Assembly (NCBI GenBank): GCA_002281535.1
Contig: NCGD01000013.1
Location: forward strand, 28,734-92,733
Source: Sphingomonas sp. 28-63-12
GTDB taxonomy: Bacteria; Pseudomonadota; Alphaproteobacteria; Sphingomonadales; Sphingomonadaceae
Reading direction: 5' to 3'
DNA length: 64,000 bases
This document shows, one piece after another, positions 18,403 through 29,584 of this stretch. The translations under genes and the position numbers were made by a program. Each line of letters opens with the position of its first letter. Position 1 is the first letter of the stretch. The notes under the pieces are model-generated. The model was not told the origin of the DNA. It saw only the letters and a program-made list of their open reading frames with translations, and did not search any database.

Positions 18403-19040
18403 AGCTCGGCCGCGTCCCGCCAGACCTGGTTGAAAGTTTTGCGCGCGGCTGGGCGCAAGCGCGCGGCCTGGCCCCGCCCGAGCCCGATGGCCCCGCGCTA
18501 AGGATCGAATCCGGGCAGCCCGACGAGCGGCGGCGCTTTATCTTTCCCAATCCGCCGGACGGTATCACGGCGCTGGCAGCGACGATCAACGAGCCTCTGA
18601 TCTTGATCAAGGCCGCGATCGACCCCGTGCAGATGGCAACATTGCTGCCGCCCAACTGGCATGTCGATCAGACCGGCACGACGATGACGGTCGCCACGCT
18701 TGCCGGCAAATCGCCGCCGTTGCGCCAAGGACTGATGCTTCAGGGAGCCTGGCACGGACCGGTCTTTGCCGCCCGGCTGATCGACCAGGACGGCACCGAA
18801 GCCGCGCGTGGGCGACTGACCCTGATTGACGGCTGGGCGCTTCACGACACGATTGTCGTCGCCAAATCTTATCGCCGGCAGGGCCTGGGCAGCGCGATCA
18901 TGGCCGCGCTCGCGAACCAGGCGCAGGCCAGCGGCGTTCGCCGCGGCCTGCTCAACGCCACCGTCGCCGGGCGCGCGCTCTACCAGCGCCTGGGCTGGAC
19001 CGCACGCGCGCCATGGACGACGGCGCAGATCGCCCGATAA
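18399..19040 (+). CDS. GNAT family N-acetyltransferase
   Basis: Protein of 213 residues. The C-terminal half has the acetyl-CoA loop SYRRQGLGSAIMAALANQA (Q/RxxGxG/A) and the family's ending YQRLGW. The N-terminal half (residues 1-100) is a proline-rich extension without a known domain. The start is a TTG at 18399, whose bases overlap the TGA of the peptidase gene (TTGA); no ATG occurs before residue 80, so this alternative start is likely. It ends one base before the convergent oxidoreductase stop. Confidence 0.78.
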   Translation: MKLGRVPPDLVESFARGWAQARGLAPPEPDGPALRIESGQPDERRRFIFPNPPDGITALAATINEPLILIKAAIDPVQMATLLPPNWHVDQTGTTMTVATLAGKSPPLRQGLMLQGAWHGPVFAARLIDQDGTEAARGRLTLIDGWALHDTIVVAKSYRRQGLGSAIMAALANQAQASGVRRGLLNATVAGRALYQRLGWTARAPWTTAQIAR

Positions 19041-20030
19041 TCAGAGCTTAACGAGCATCTTGCCAGTATTGCCGCCCGAAAACAGGCCCAGAAAGGCATC
19101 AGGCATGCTCGCCAGACCTTGATGGACCGTTTCTTCACGGGTCAATTTGTCGGCCTGCAACATGCCAGCCATGTCGGCATAAAATTCGGCGGCACGCGCC
19201 ATATAATCGCTAACGATGAAACCCTGAATGCGGATGCGCATGCCGATGATCCGCGGCGCGAAACGCAGCACCGTGGGGTCTCCACTATTGTACATGTTGA
19301 TCATCCCACAAATGGCGAAGCGCGCGCGCTCATTCGCAACGGCCAGCGCCGCATCAAGATGCTCGCCCCCGACATTGTCAAAATAGACGTCAATCCCCTT
19401 GGGGGCGGCGGCCATGAGCTTCTTCAACAGGCTGCCCTCGCCCTTGTAATCGATCACCTCATCCGCGCCGAGTGCCTTGACCCAAGCGCATTTATCGGCG
19501 CCGCCAGCCGTGCCGATCACCGTCATGCCCTTGGCCTTAGCGATCTGCACCAGAGTCGAACCGACCGCACCGGCTGCTGCCGAAACGAACACCACATCGC
19601 CCGCCTTGGCGCTCGCCACTTCCATCAGGCCGAAATAGGCGGTCATCCCGGGCATGCCGAACTGGCCCAGAAAGGCCTGGGGATCGACGCCGAGTGCGGG
19701 CAGTTTCTGGACCTGATTGGCCGACAACACTGCCTCATCACGCCAGCCGGCCATATGCAGCACCATATCACCGACAGCGATGCCGTCCGCCTGGCTCTCG
19801 ATCACTTCGCCAACCGCCCCGCCCTGCATCTCCTCGCCAAGCACGAAGGGAGGCGTATAGCTTTTCACGTCGTTCATCCGGCCGCGCATATAGGGATCAA
19901 CCGACAGCCAGCGATTGGCGATGCGAACCATTCCGGCCGCCATGGCTGGCGTGGCGGCCTCGATCATCGCAAAATTATCGTGAGTCGGCATGCCGGCGGG
20001 GCGGGATTTCAGCGTCCATGCATGGGCCAT
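19041..20030 (-). CDS. NADP-dependent oxidoreductase, MDR superfamily (CurA/LTB4DH-like)
   Basis: Protein of 329 residues. LSVDPYMRGRM near residue 43 and the NADP site VSAAAGAVGSTLVQIAKAKG at about 150 are characteristic of the zinc-independent medium-chain reductases related to curcumin reductase CurA and leukotriene B4 dehydrogenase. YFDNVGGEHLDAAL and GMI.MYN complete the family pattern. It should reduce the double bond of enones with NADPH. AGGAGAG precedes the ATG. The gene ends exactly where the opposing acetyltransferase gene ends. Confidence 0.9.
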   Translation of the reverse strand: MAHAWTLKSRPAGMPTHDNFAMIEAATPAMAAGMVRIANRWLSVDPYMRGRMNDVKSYTPPFVLGEEMQGGAVGEVIESQADGIAVGDMVLHMAGWRDEAVLSANQVQKLPALGVDPQAFLGQFGMPGMTAYFGLMEVASAKAGDVVFVSAAAGAVGSTLVQIAKAKGMTVIGTAGGADKCAWVKALGADEVIDYKGEGSLLKKLMAAAPKGIDVYFDNVGGEHLDAALAVANERARFAICGMINMYNSGDPTVLRFAPRIIGMRIRIQGFIVSDYMARAAEFYADMAGMLQADKLTREETVHQGLASMPDAFLGLFSGGNTGKMLVKL

Positions 20031-20223
20031 CTTGCTCTCCTATATTTTCGTTTTCGAATGCCGGGTATGCGCAATATGTGGCAAAATGCAACCGGGGCCG
20101 GTGTCGCAGACGCGCAATATCGACGCACTTGCACATCACAATGCGAGCCAGTCCGATCATATTGCATCACGCGTGTCGGACGGTTATGGCGAAGCCGTGC
20201 CGGTCGCACCGGTGAGACGGGGC

Positions 20224-20299
20224 GGGGCCGTAGCTCAGATGGGAGAGCGCTGCAATCGCACTGCAGAGGTCAGGGGTTCGATTCCCCTCGGCTCCACCA
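20224..20299 (+). tRNA. tRNA-Ala (anticodon CGC)
   Basis: A complete cloverleaf of 76 bases including encoded CCA. Acceptor GGGGCCG (20224-20230) pairs with CGGCTCC (20289-20295) and contains the G3-U70 wobble pair that identifies alanine tRNAs. The anticodon stem CTGCA/TGCAG encloses ATCGCAC, giving anticodon CGC. The T arm is AGGGG-TTCGATT-CCCCT. Its 3' half is the integration site of the island that follows. Confidence 0.96.
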
Positions 20300-20309
20300 G
20301 CTCAGTCTC
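20249..20309 (+). repeat. attL: tRNA 3' half and 10 flanking bases
   Basis: This 61-bp stretch (anticodon arm, T arm, CCA end and the CTCAGTCTC that follows) recurs at 31961-32021 in the same orientation with 59 of 61 identical bases. Here it is part of the intact tRNA gene. Confidence 0.92.
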
Positions 20310-20343
20310 TTTATTATCAAGCACTGCACTGGTTTTCATTTGC

Positions 20344-21423
20344 TCATCGGGCACACTTAGCGCCGGCCTGGTATCGCAGATGGGCTTTGGTATGCGCCCC
20401 AACGGCTGCCCAAAACGCTTCGGTCGAAGCGATAAACTCCTGAAGATACTCGGGCCGGAGATGGGTGTAGTTCGCGCCTGAACCGCGCTCGCTGCTATGG
20501 CCGGCTGCCGCATCGATCTGCGCCTGGGGCACACCGCGGCGCTGATGCCAGGTGTGGATGGTGTGGCGCAGGGTATTGGGCGATCCCAATCCTACCATTT
20601 TTGGCCGTGGCTCGGTTTCGCCCTGCTTCTTCCTGGCTGGCAGCCATAGGAGATTATCTTGGGCGTCGGTCGCTTGCCGCGCCAAACCAAGCGTGGGCTT
20701 GGCCACGTGAGCGGCAATCAGGCATGCCTCAAAAGCTCGCCCTATATCGTTGGTTTCGCGTTCGAAAAACGCCGGTCCACCTTCACGCTGCGTCTTTTCT
20801 GATGTGGCAGCGCGGTATTTGATCACCTTCCCTGTGATGCCGACCAGCCAGGGAGCGAGGGTTGGGGCTATCGGAACGATCGAACGCTGCTTACGGGTTT
20901 GCTCGCGGCCATCAGCGTTGAAGTAGATCCGATCACCTTTGATCTGGCTCGCATCCAGTTCCAGGATCGCTTCTGATCGGCCATGCGTGCTGAGATGGAT
21001 CATGGCATAGAGGTGGACATGCTCGCGGTCTGGCGATGCCCTGGCGGCATCGAGGATCGCTGCCACCTGTTCGGGGCTATACTCGGTCTCGCGCCGCTTC
21101 TTGGCCCCACGGACCTCTGCGATCCTCGGTGCGGACGAAATGATCTGCTCTTTCAATGCCCAGTTGATCGGGCCCCGCCATGCACAGAGGTCACGGCTTA
21201 TGGTGGCATTCCCGACGCCCTGGCATTTGCGCCATTCAACAAAGGCTGAGACGACATTCCTGGTTACCGATGCAACGGTGATGTCGCCAACGATCAACCC
21301 CGCCGCGCGCCGATGCTCCCAGAATGCCTGAAGCGTCTGAACGGAATAGGCGTACCGCTCACCCGCCGCCAGATGCGCTACATGGCATGCCAGCCATTGC
21401 CGGGTGATATCGGCGAGTAGCAC
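20344..21423 (-). CDS. Tyrosine integrase of the island, 5' end cut by an IS
   Basis: About 359 residues from an in-frame GTG. An N-terminal SAM-like DNA-binding region (ITRQWLACHVAHLAAGERYAYS) precedes the catalytic domain: first Arg in STHGRSEAILEL, second Arg in NTLRHTIHTW, His in AAGHSSERG and the nucleophile Tyr in ANYTHLRPEY. The HxxR box reads NTLR, so its first His is Asn. The frame is open upstream for about 25 codons and then runs straight into the IS3-type element at 21498 without an ATG, so the native N-terminus is lost; because the core domains are complete, residual activity from the GTG is possible. It ends 45 bp from the tRNA. Confidence 0.85.
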   Translation of the reverse strand: MLLADITRQWLACHVAHLAAGERYAYSVQTLQAFWEHRRAAGLIVGDITVASVTRNVVSAFVEWRKCQGVGNATISRDLCAWRGPINWALKEQIISSAPRIAEVRGAKKRRETEYSPEQVAAILDAARASPDREHVHLYAMIHLSTHGRSEAILELDASQIKGDRIYFNADGREQTRKQRSIVPIAPTLAPWLVGITGKVIKYRAATSEKTQREGGPAFFERETNDIGRAFEACLIAAHVAKPTLGLARQATDAQDNLLWLPARKKQGETEPRPKMVGLGSPNTLRHTIHTWHQRRGVPQAQIDAAAGHSSERGSGANYTHLRPEYLQEFIASTEAFWAAVGAHTKAHLRYQAGAKCAR

Positions 21424-21537
21424 ATCAGACGGTGCAAGCGTCGCGTCCGGTGCGGCTGCTGTAACGGGGGTTTTGGCGAGCAGAAAATGCTGCGCGAGTG
21501 AACCGCACCGGGATTGTCGGAGGCCATTTGGTTTAAG

Positions 21538-22807
<1,270 letters not shown>

Positions 22808-22860
22808 ACAGGCTCCGCCTTCTCAGGACTTGGAGCCTCCGACAATCCCGGTGCGGTTCA

Positions 22861-23121
22861 GACGACTATCAAGCGATCATCTTCGCAAAGGACTGGGAAC
22901 GCGCTGAGCTCATCTGGGAGCTGATCGATGAGCGATTTTACCTTATGCCAGAAGGGTGGCTGGGCTCGGAATATGATTGCTGGAGACTGCTCGGTCGGGT
23001 GCGTCATGAGCGCGAAGCCTGCACGCGAAACATCGAAGGTATCGGCATCTATTCGCCGCGAACCGGCTGGACGATTTTGCCCATCGATTATGCAGCGATC
23101 GGGATCGAGCCTCCTGGATGA
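22861..23121 (+). pseudogene. Orphan gene fragment, 5' end removed by the IS
   Basis: Directly after the IS end a plus-strand frame of 86 codons ends at TGA 23119-23121. Its product is Trp- and acid-rich (DDYQAIIFAKDWERAEL ... GYSPRTGWTILPIDYAAIGIEPPG in outline) and its codons favour GC-ending forms as expected for real coding sequence here. No start codon is present outside the IS, so this is the C-terminal remnant of a gene whose first part is lost. No family recognised. Confidence 0.5.
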
Positions 23122-23631
23122 GGATGCGCCGGGCTTGGGAAACGTTCGAAACGACAGGAGCGATCGATGGTCGGGGTTTTCCTCGCGCCCTCGATCGCCG
23201 GTGCAGACCGGCTCGTTCAGAGCATACCAATTCAAGCCATGGGACGCCGCTCGGGATACGGCTGAGTTCGCATAATGGGATTAAGCGAAGTCCGAGGATT
23301 GGGAGCGACTTCTCACCCGGATGGTGCCGACTTGCCGGTATTGTTCTGGGCTGTGCCATCCACCGGCTCGGATAGGCAACATTCGCCCCGCACACGACTA
23401 TAAAATGGCTTCAGCGGACACCGAAAGCTGCCGCTGGTTTCGCCGTTGTTGCTCGCGGCCGAACGGCGGCTCATGGGACTTATCGGTCATTCCTGACGCG
23501 ATCGCCGAATGACGGCTTTTGGCGAAAGTGGACGTTCGGATTTCGCCGGGGCCTAACGCGAATAGAACAATCTTGGCCGATTGCTGACCTTCCGCGATCG
23601 GTTTGGCCAGCGGTAGTTAAGAACCCGAGAT
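23122..23631. other. Island spacer without a supported gene
   Basis: The 510 bp between the orphan fragment and kdpE contain only short overlapping frames with no recognisable domain, ribosome site or unusual structure. Probably decayed DNA. Confidence 0.5.
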
Positions 23632-24309
23632 TCAGGCGACCAGCCGGTAACCGACACCCGGTTCGTTGCGGAAAATGCTCGGCGCGGCGGGGTCGTCTTC
23701 CAGTTTTACGCGAAGCCCGCGCATGGTGACGCGCAGATACTCGACGTCCTCGACATGCGCGTCGCCCCAAACGGCGCGAAGCAGGGCCGCGTGCGTCAGC
23801 ACGCGGTCGGGGTGGCGGGCGAGCTCGGCCAGAACGGCATATTCCTTCCGCGTCAGCCGCACCTCTTCGCCGTCGCGCGTGACCCGACGCGCGGCCAGAT
23901 CGATCGTGACCCGACCAATGACCAGCGCCATGGCGACGCTCCCCGCCGAATTGCGGTGGCGCAGCGCGGCGCGGATGCGGGCGAGCAGTTCTTCGGTATC
24001 GAACGGTTTCACGACATAGTCGTCCGCGCCAAGATCGAGGGCTGCGACCTTCTCCGCTGTCGCGTCGCGCGCCGTGAGCACGATAACCGCGCGGTCGATT
24101 GCGTGCAGAAGCGTCACCAGCTCCAAGCCGTCGCGATCGGGCAGCCCGAGATCGAGCAGCACCAGTTCGCAACCCTCGCGGTGCGCCTCGCTCAGCGCTT
24201 CGGCGGCGTTTCCTGCCTCGCTGGCCGAATATCCGGCGCGCTCCACCGCGCCCCGCACCAGACGGCGAATCGCGGGCTCGTCATCGACAATCAGGATTTG
24301 CCCGGTCAT
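23632..24309 (-). CDS. kdpE: Two-component response regulator KdpE
   Basis: Protein of 225 residues of the OmpR/PhoB class. The receiver domain has ILIVDDEP, phosphoacceptor Asp in LVLLDLGLPDRDG (about residue 52), Thr in IVLTARD and Lys in DYVVKPF. The C-terminal winged helix includes LTRKEYAVLAELARHPDRVLTH and ends RNEPGVGYRLVA. It activates kdpFABC transcription when phosphorylated by KdpD. The start overlaps the kdpD stop by four bases, last gene of the kdp operon. Confidence 0.96.
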   Translation of the reverse strand: MTGQILIVDDEPAIRRLVRGAVERAGYSASEAGNAAEALSEAHREGCELVLLDLGLPDRDGLELVTLLHAIDRAVIVLTARDATAEKVAALDLGADDYVVKPFDTEELLARIRAALRHRNSAGSVAMALVIGRVTIDLAARRVTRDGEEVRLTRKEYAVLAELARHPDRVLTHAALLRAVWGDAHVEDVEYLRVTMRGLRVKLEDDPAAPSIFRNEPGVGYRLVA

Positions 24310-26948
24310 TCCGCGATGCGCCTGATGCCTGCCTCGGGCCAGGTAATGCTGAACGCCGCCCCGCTCGGATCGCGGTTCGACGCCGTCGCCGTCAATCCCA
24401 TAGCGTCCGCAAAGCCCTTGACGATGGCAAGGCCGAGGCCCGTTCCGCCGCTCATATCATCGCCGTCGACGCGCGTGAACCGGTCGAACAGGCTGGTTTC
24501 GCGCCCGATTGGCAGGCCAGGTCCTTCATCGAGCACCGAAAGCACCATTTGGTCCGGCAATCGCCGCGCCTGAACGGTGATCGGACTGCCGGGCTTCGAA
24601 AATTTGGCGGCGTTGCCCAGTAAATTGATCAATATGTGATGCAGCATGCGTGGATCGGCTTCCACCAGCGGCAAGGTGGGTGGCACATCGAGAATGAGCG
24701 AATGCCGCACCAGCTCGGCGCGCAGATCATGCGCCGCCGCCGCGATGGCATCGGTCAGATCGGTCGCCTCGCGCTTGACGACGAGCGCGTTGGCTTCGAT
24801 CCGTGTCATTTCGACCAGATCGTCGAACACGCGGCGCAGGCGGCGGGCTTCGCCTTTCAGGGTCGCGGTGGTGGCGCTCTCGCCATGTTCGGCCGCGAGC
24901 GCATCTGCGGCCGCAACGACCGCAGTCAGCGGCGTTTTCAGGTCATGGCCCATCGACGAAAGCAATGTCGCGCGCAGATCATCCCGTTGCTTGAGCGCGC
25001 CGACTTCGCGGGCATTGGCTTCGAGTCTCAGGCGTTCATGCGCCAGCGCCGCTTGCCCCAGCAGCGTCGTGAACAGAATGCGCTTGTCGGCGGGCACCGG
25101 ATCGCCGCTGCCATCGGGGGCGATCCCGAGCACGCCGAGCACACCGAGCGCGGTTTCAAGCGGATGGAATTGCCAATCGCTCGAAGTCAGCGTGCCGCTG
25201 TCACGACCCGATATCTCGCCGCGATCAAACGACCATTCGGCTGCGGCCATATCGATTGCACCGAGCGTCGGGTCTGGCGGGCTTGCGCCGATCGGCGCGA
25301 TCGTGGCGTCGTCCCTGGCGAACAGGACGGTGGATACGCTCAACAATCGTGCGACTTCTTCGCACACCGCTGCCGCCGTCCCGGTTTCGTCTGAGACCGA
25401 TGCAAGGCGTTGCCCAAAGGCCGCGAGCGCGGCGTTTTCGCTCGCGGTGCGCGCGCCGATTGTCGCTTCGCGTTTCAATCGACCGGTCAACTGGCTGGCG
25501 ACCACTGCAACGACGATCAACACGAGGAGCGTTACGACATTTTGCGGATCGCTGATCGTGAACGTGTAAAGCGGCGGCAGGAAGAAGAAATTATAGGCAA
25601 GCGCGGCAGCCAGACTGGCCACAAGTGACGGGCGGAGGCCGAACAGCGTGGCCGTCGCGATGATCGGCAACAGATAGATCAGATCGATCGAGTTCGACCC
25701 CACAATCGGATGGAGTGCGACTGCCCCCGCCGTAGTCGCGGCCACCATGCCCAGCCCCGCCGCAATGCCGCGCAGCGCGCTCGGGCGACGCACTGCTGTT
25801 TCGCCGTCCGGCGCCGGCGCGAGGCTGACCGGAACAACATGGATCGCCACGTCGTCGAGCTCACGCACCAGTTGATCGACGACCGAGCCGTGGCGCAGTT
25901 CAAACCACCAGCTACGTCGCGATTTGCCGATCACGACGGCGGTCGCCCGCGTTTCGAGAATATGCGCGCGCAGGCCGTCCAGCACCGACCGGGCCGGGAC
26001 CGTCGCGATCCCCGCCCCAAGGCTCGTCGCCAATTTGAGCGCAGCCGCCATGCGGGTGCGGGCGGCTTCGCCGAGCGTTGCGCTGCGCGGCGTCTCGACG
26101 GTGACGGCGGTCCAGGGCGCGCGCATCGCATCGGCGAAGCGCTTTGCGGCGCGGATCAGGGCATCACCGCCGGGCTGATCGCCGACCGCGACGACCACGC
26201 GTTCGCCGACCGCCCAATTCCCGCTGGCGCCGACCAGTTCGACATGATCGAGGAGCGATCGATCGACCGCTTGCGCCGCACGCCGAAGCGCCAGTTCCCG
26301 CAGCGCCGACAGGTTGGATTTCGAGAAGAAATGGCCGAGCGCGCGGGTCGCTTCATGCGGGACATAGACTTTGCCCGCCTTCAAGCGTTCGATCAGCTCA
26401 TCGGGCGGCAGGTCGACCACCTCGATCTCGGCATCGTCGAGGATCGCGTCTGGCACGGTCTCGCGCACCCGCACGCGCGTAAAGCCCGCGACGACATCGT
26501 TCAGACTTTCGATGTGCTGGATGTTGAGCGTCGTCAGCACGTCGATGCCCGCGTCGCGGAGCTCCTCGACATCCTGCCAGCGTTTGGGGTGGCGGCTGCC
26601 GGGGGCGTTGGTATGGGCGAGTTCGTCGATCAGCGCGACGCGCGGGCGGCGCGCGAGCATCGCATCGATATCGAACTCCTTCAGGGTGTGCGACCCGCGT
26701 TCGATGGCGCGACGGGGCAGAATTTCGAAGGGGCCGACCAGCGCCTCGGTCTCCACACGGCCATGCGTCTCGACGATGCCCGCAACCACGTCGACACCCT
26801 GGCGCAGCATCTCGGCGCCCTGGCGCAGCATTTCGAAGGTCTTGCCGACCCCCGGAGCCGCGCCGAGGAATATTTTCAGCCGTCCGCGCGTCTCTTTCTT
26901 CGCTGCCTTGAGCAGCGATTCCGGCGAGGGGCGGGCAGGATCTGTCAC
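24306..26948 (-). CDS. kdpD: Osmosensitive K+ sensor histidine kinase KdpD
   Basis: Protein of 880 residues. N-terminal KdpD domain with Walker A FLGAAPGVGKTFEML (about residue 27) and the Usp-like region that follows, then four closely spaced membrane helices (about residues 395-490, DUF4118: IDLIYLLPIIATATLFGLRPSLVASLAAALAYN area), a GAF-like domain, HisKA with MGHDLKTPLTAV carrying the phosphorylated His, and HATPase with the N box LINLLGNAAKF and G boxes DEGPGLPIG and GGTGLGLAIV. It senses low external K+ or turgor and phosphorylates KdpE. It overlaps both kdpC and kdpE by 4 bp. Confidence 0.96.
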   Translation of the reverse strand: MTDPARPSPESLLKAAKKETRGRLKIFLGAAPGVGKTFEMLRQGAEMLRQGVDVVAGIVETHGRVETEALVGPFEILPRRAIERGSHTLKEFDIDAMLARRPRVALIDELAHTNAPGSRHPKRWQDVEELRDAGIDVLTTLNIQHIESLNDVVAGFTRVRVRETVPDAILDDAEIEVVDLPPDELIERLKAGKVYVPHEATRALGHFFSKSNLSALRELALRRAAQAVDRSLLDHVELVGASGNWAVGERVVVAVGDQPGGDALIRAAKRFADAMRAPWTAVTVETPRSATLGEAARTRMAAALKLATSLGAGIATVPARSVLDGLRAHILETRATAVVIGKSRRSWWFELRHGSVVDQLVRELDDVAIHVVPVSLAPAPDGETAVRRPSALRGIAAGLGMVAATTAGAVALHPIVGSNSIDLIYLLPIIATATLFGLRPSLVASLAAALAYNFFFLPPLYTFTISDPQNVVTLLVLIVVAVVASQLTGRLKREATIGARTASENAALAAFGQRLASVSDETGTAAAVCEEVARLLSVSTVLFARDDATIAPIGASPPDPTLGAIDMAAAEWSFDRGEISGRDSGTLTSSDWQFHPLETALGVLGVLGIAPDGSGDPVPADKRILFTTLLGQAALAHERLRLEANAREVGALKQRDDLRATLLSSMGHDLKTPLTAVVAAADALAAEHGESATTATLKGEARRLRRVFDDLVEMTRIEANALVVKREATDLTDAIAAAAHDLRAELVRHSLILDVPPTLPLVEADPRMLHHILINLLGNAAKFSKPGSPITVQARRLPDQMVLSVLDEGPGLPIGRETSLFDRFTRVDGDDMSGGTGLGLAIVKGFADAMGLTATASNRDPSGAAFSITWPEAGIRRIAE

Positions 26949-27538
26949 GGTGCCAGGTTAGTCGAAATCCGGTCGAGCTGTCGATTAAGCATCAGCACAT
27001 TGACATGTGGCTCGCCGATAATGCCGAACAGCGGCCACGCGATCGAGCGCTCCACCAGCGCGTGGACCTGCGGCTCGGCCATGCCGCGCGCCTTGGCGAC
27101 CCGGGCGACTTGTGAAAAAGCCGCCTCGGGGCTGAGATCGGGATCGAGCCCCGAGGCGCTAGTGGTGACCAGGTCAGGCGGGACATTTACCCCGGTCATT
27201 CCTTGCGCGCGCGCCTCGGCCACACGGGCGGCGATGGCGTCGCGCAAATCCTTCGATCCCGGCGCGAGGTTGGTCGCGGCCGACGCGCTTGCGTCATAGC
27301 CCTTGCCCGCCGCCGATGGGCGCGGGTGGAAGTACCGCGGGGACGCAAAGCCCTGGGCGATCAACTCGGACCCGACGACCGTGCCACGATCGACGATCAT
27401 GCTGCCGTTCGCCTGGGCGGGCAGCGCGACTTGCGCGACGCCGGTGATGAGCGCCGGATAGGCGAGGCCGGTGATGCCGCCGAGCAGCAGCAGCAGCGTG
27501 ATGGCGGGGCGCAGCGCGGCGCGGATTTCGGTGAACAT
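26945..27538 (-). CDS. kdpC: K+-transporting ATPase subunit KdpC
   Basis: Protein of 197 residues with one N-terminal membrane helix (ITLLLLLGGITGLAYPALITGVAQ) and the conserved periplasmic part VGSELIAQGFASPRYFHPRPSAAG, followed by NLAPGSKDL and the C-terminal VLMLNRQLD. KdpC stabilises the KdpA-KdpB complex in the inner membrane. The ATG at 27536-27538 starts MFTEIRAALRP; the longer frame to 27613 overlaps the end of kdpB in another frame. Located 13 bp downstream of kdpB. Confidence 0.95.
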   Translation of the reverse strand: MFTEIRAALRPAITLLLLLGGITGLAYPALITGVAQVALPAQANGSMIVDRGTVVGSELIAQGFASPRYFHPRPSAAGKGYDASASAATNLAPGSKDLRDAIAARVAEARAQGMTGVNVPPDLVTTSASGLDPDLSPEAAFSQVARVAKARGMAEPQVHALVERSIAWPLFGIIGEPHVNVLMLNRQLDRISTNLAP

Positions 27539-27551
27539 GGGTGAGACTTTC

Positions 27552-29573
27552 TCAGGCGAGATGAAGAGCGGTGACGGCCAGATCGATGATCTTGATCCCG
27601 ATGAACGGCGCAATCAGCCCGCCGACGCCGTAGACGGCGAGGTTGCGCGCGAGCAGATCGCCCGCCGGTGCAGGCCGGTATTTCACACCCTTGAGCGCCA
27701 GCGGCACCAGCGCCGGGATGATCAGCGCGTTGAAGATAATCGCCGACAGGATCGCACTTTCCGGGCTGCCCAGGCGCATCACGTTGAGCACATTAAGCCC
27801 CGGATAGAGCACGACGAAGATCGCGGGCAGGATCGCGAAATATTTGGCGACATCGTTCGAGATCGAAAAGGTCGTGAGCGCACCGCGCGTCATCAGCAAT
27901 TGCTTGCCCAGCCCCACGATCTCGATGAGCTTGGTCGGGTCGCTGTCGAGATCGACCATATTGCCCGCCTCGCGCGCGGCTTGCGTGCCGGTGTTCATCG
28001 CCACGCCGACATCGGATTGCGCGAGCGCAGGCGCGTCGTTGGTGCCGTCGCCGCACATCGCGACGAGCTTGCCGCCCTCCTGCTCCTTGCGGATCAGGGC
28101 GAGCTTGTCCTCGGGCGTCGCCTCGGCGAGAAAATCATCGACCCCGCTTTCAGCCGCAATGCTGGCGGCGGTCAGCGGGTTGTCGCCCGTGATCATCACG
28201 GTGCGGATGCCCATCCGGCGCAACTCGCCGAAGCGTTCGCGGATACCCGCTTTGACGATGTCCTTGAGATGGACGACACCAAGCAGTCGCACGCCATCGG
28301 CTACCGCAAGCGGCGTGCCGCCCGACCGGGCGATGTCGTCCGAGATTTTGGTCAAGGCGGCGGCATCAATTGGGTCGGCGCTGTCGCCCAATCGGCGCAT
28401 GATCGCATCGACAGCCCCTTTGACGATGCGGCGTTCGCCGATCTGCAAACCCGATACACGCGTTTGCGAAGTAAATTTGATCGGCTCAGCCCCGGCGGGC
28501 ATTGGATCGCCCGCCCCCGCTAGGACAACAATCGAACGACCTTCGGGCGTTTCGTCGGCCAGGCTGGCAAGGCGTGCCGCCGCGATCAAGTCGCGCTCGG
28601 CGACGCCGGGGATGGGCAGGAACGCCGTCGCCTGCCGGTCGCCGATCGTGATCGTGCCGGTCTTGTCGAGCAACAGCGTGTCGATATCGCCCGCCGCCTC
28701 AACCGCGCGGCCCGATTTGGCGAGCACGTTGAAACGCACCAGTCGGTCCATCCCGGCAATGCCGATGGCCGAGAGCAGCGCCGAAATCGTCGTCGGGATG
28801 AGGGTGACGAATAGCGCGACAAGGACCGGCACTGCGAGCGCGCCCCCGGCATAGGCCGCAAACGCCGGCAGCGTGCCGACGGCAATAAGAAAGATCAGCG
28901 TCAATCCTGCAAGCAGGATCGTCAGCGCGATCTCGTTGGGCGTTTTCTGGCGGCTCGCCCCTTCGACGAGCGCGATCATGCGGTCTAGGAAACCCTGACC
29001 CTGTCCTGCGGTTACGCGCACGGTGACGCAGTCGGCGATCACGCGCGTACCTGCGGTAACGGCGGATCGGTCGCCCCCGGCTTCGCGGATAACAGGTGCG
29101 CTTTCGCCAGTGATCGCGGCTTCGTTGACGCTCGCGACGCCTGCGATGACCTCGCCATCGGCGGGGATCAGGTCGCCGGTTTCGACCAGCACCTCGTCGC
29201 CGATTTGCAGGCGGGTCGCGTCGACCAGCTCCCAAGCGCCCGCGACCCCGATCAATTGCTTGGCGCGCAGATCGGCCTTGGTCGAACGGAGCGACGCCGC
29301 TTGCGCCTTGCCGCGCCCCTCCGCTATCGCTTCGGCGAAATTGCCGAACAGCACGGTCAGCCACAGCCAGAAGACGAGCTGCGCCTGAAACGCGATGCTG
29401 GTCGATTCAGTCAGCGCGCCCTTGACGAGCAGCACGGTGGAGAGCGCCGCGACGATACCTGTCACGAACATCACCGGGTTACGGATTAGGGTGCGCGGAT
29501 CGAGCTTGACTAGCGCGTCGCGTGCGGCAGTGGCCATCAGCGGACCAGTAAAGAGCGAAGTCTGGGTTGCCAT
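27552..29573 (-). CDS. kdpB: K+-transporting P-type ATPase subunit KdpB
   Basis: Protein of 673 residues, the normal KdpB length. Motifs: TGES in the actuator domain ([13 protein letters not shown]), the phosphorylated Asp in [13 protein letters not shown], the nucleotide domain and [23 protein letters not shown] near the C-terminus. It hydrolyses ATP to drive K+ uptake by KdpA. The ATG at 29571-29573 ([12 protein letters not shown]) is the usual start; the frame extending to 29702 lies over kdpA. Motifs are intact, unlike the neighbouring copper ATPase remnant outside the island. Confidence 0.97.
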   Translation of the reverse strand: MATQTSLFTGPLMATAARDALVKLDPRTLIRNPVMFVTGIVAALSTVLLVKGALTESTSIAFQAQLVFWLWLTVLFGNFAEAIAEGRGKAQAASLRSTKADLRAKQLIGVAGAWELVDATRLQIGDEVLVETGDLIPADGEVIAGVASVNEAAITGESAPVIREAGGDRSAVTAGTRVIADCVTVRVTAGQGQGFLDRMIALVEGASRQKTPNEIALTILLAGLTLIFLIAVGTLPAFAAYAGGALAVPVLVALFVTLIPTTISALLSAIGIAGMDRLVRFNVLAKSGRAVEAAGDIDTLLLDKTGTITIGDRQATAFLPIPGVAERDLIAAARLASLADETPEGRSIVVLAGAGDPMPAGAEPIKFTSQTRVSGLQIGERRIVKGAVDAIMRRLGDSADPIDAAALTKISDDIARSGGTPLAVADGVRLLGVVHLKDIVKAGIRERFGELRRMGIRTVMITGDNPLTAASIAAESGVDDFLAEATPEDKLALIRKEQEGGKLVAMCGDGTNDAPALAQSDVGVAMNTGTQAAREAGNMVDLDSDPTKLIEIVGLGKQLLMTRGALTTFSISNDVAKYFAILPAIFVVLYPGLNVLNVMRLGSPESAILSAIIFNALIIPALVPLALKGVKYRPAPAGDLLARNLAVYGVGGLIAPFIGIKIIDLAVTALHLA

Positions 29574-29584
29574 GTCGATATGCC

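Noticed and set aside
22858-23235. 125-codon minus-strand frame next to the IS
   Set aside because: Opposite to the better plus-strand fragment; codon pattern suits the plus strand.
25710-27299. 529-codon plus-strand frame opposite kdpD and kdpC
   Set aside because: Shadow of kdpD/kdpC, His/Arg-rich composition, no motifs.
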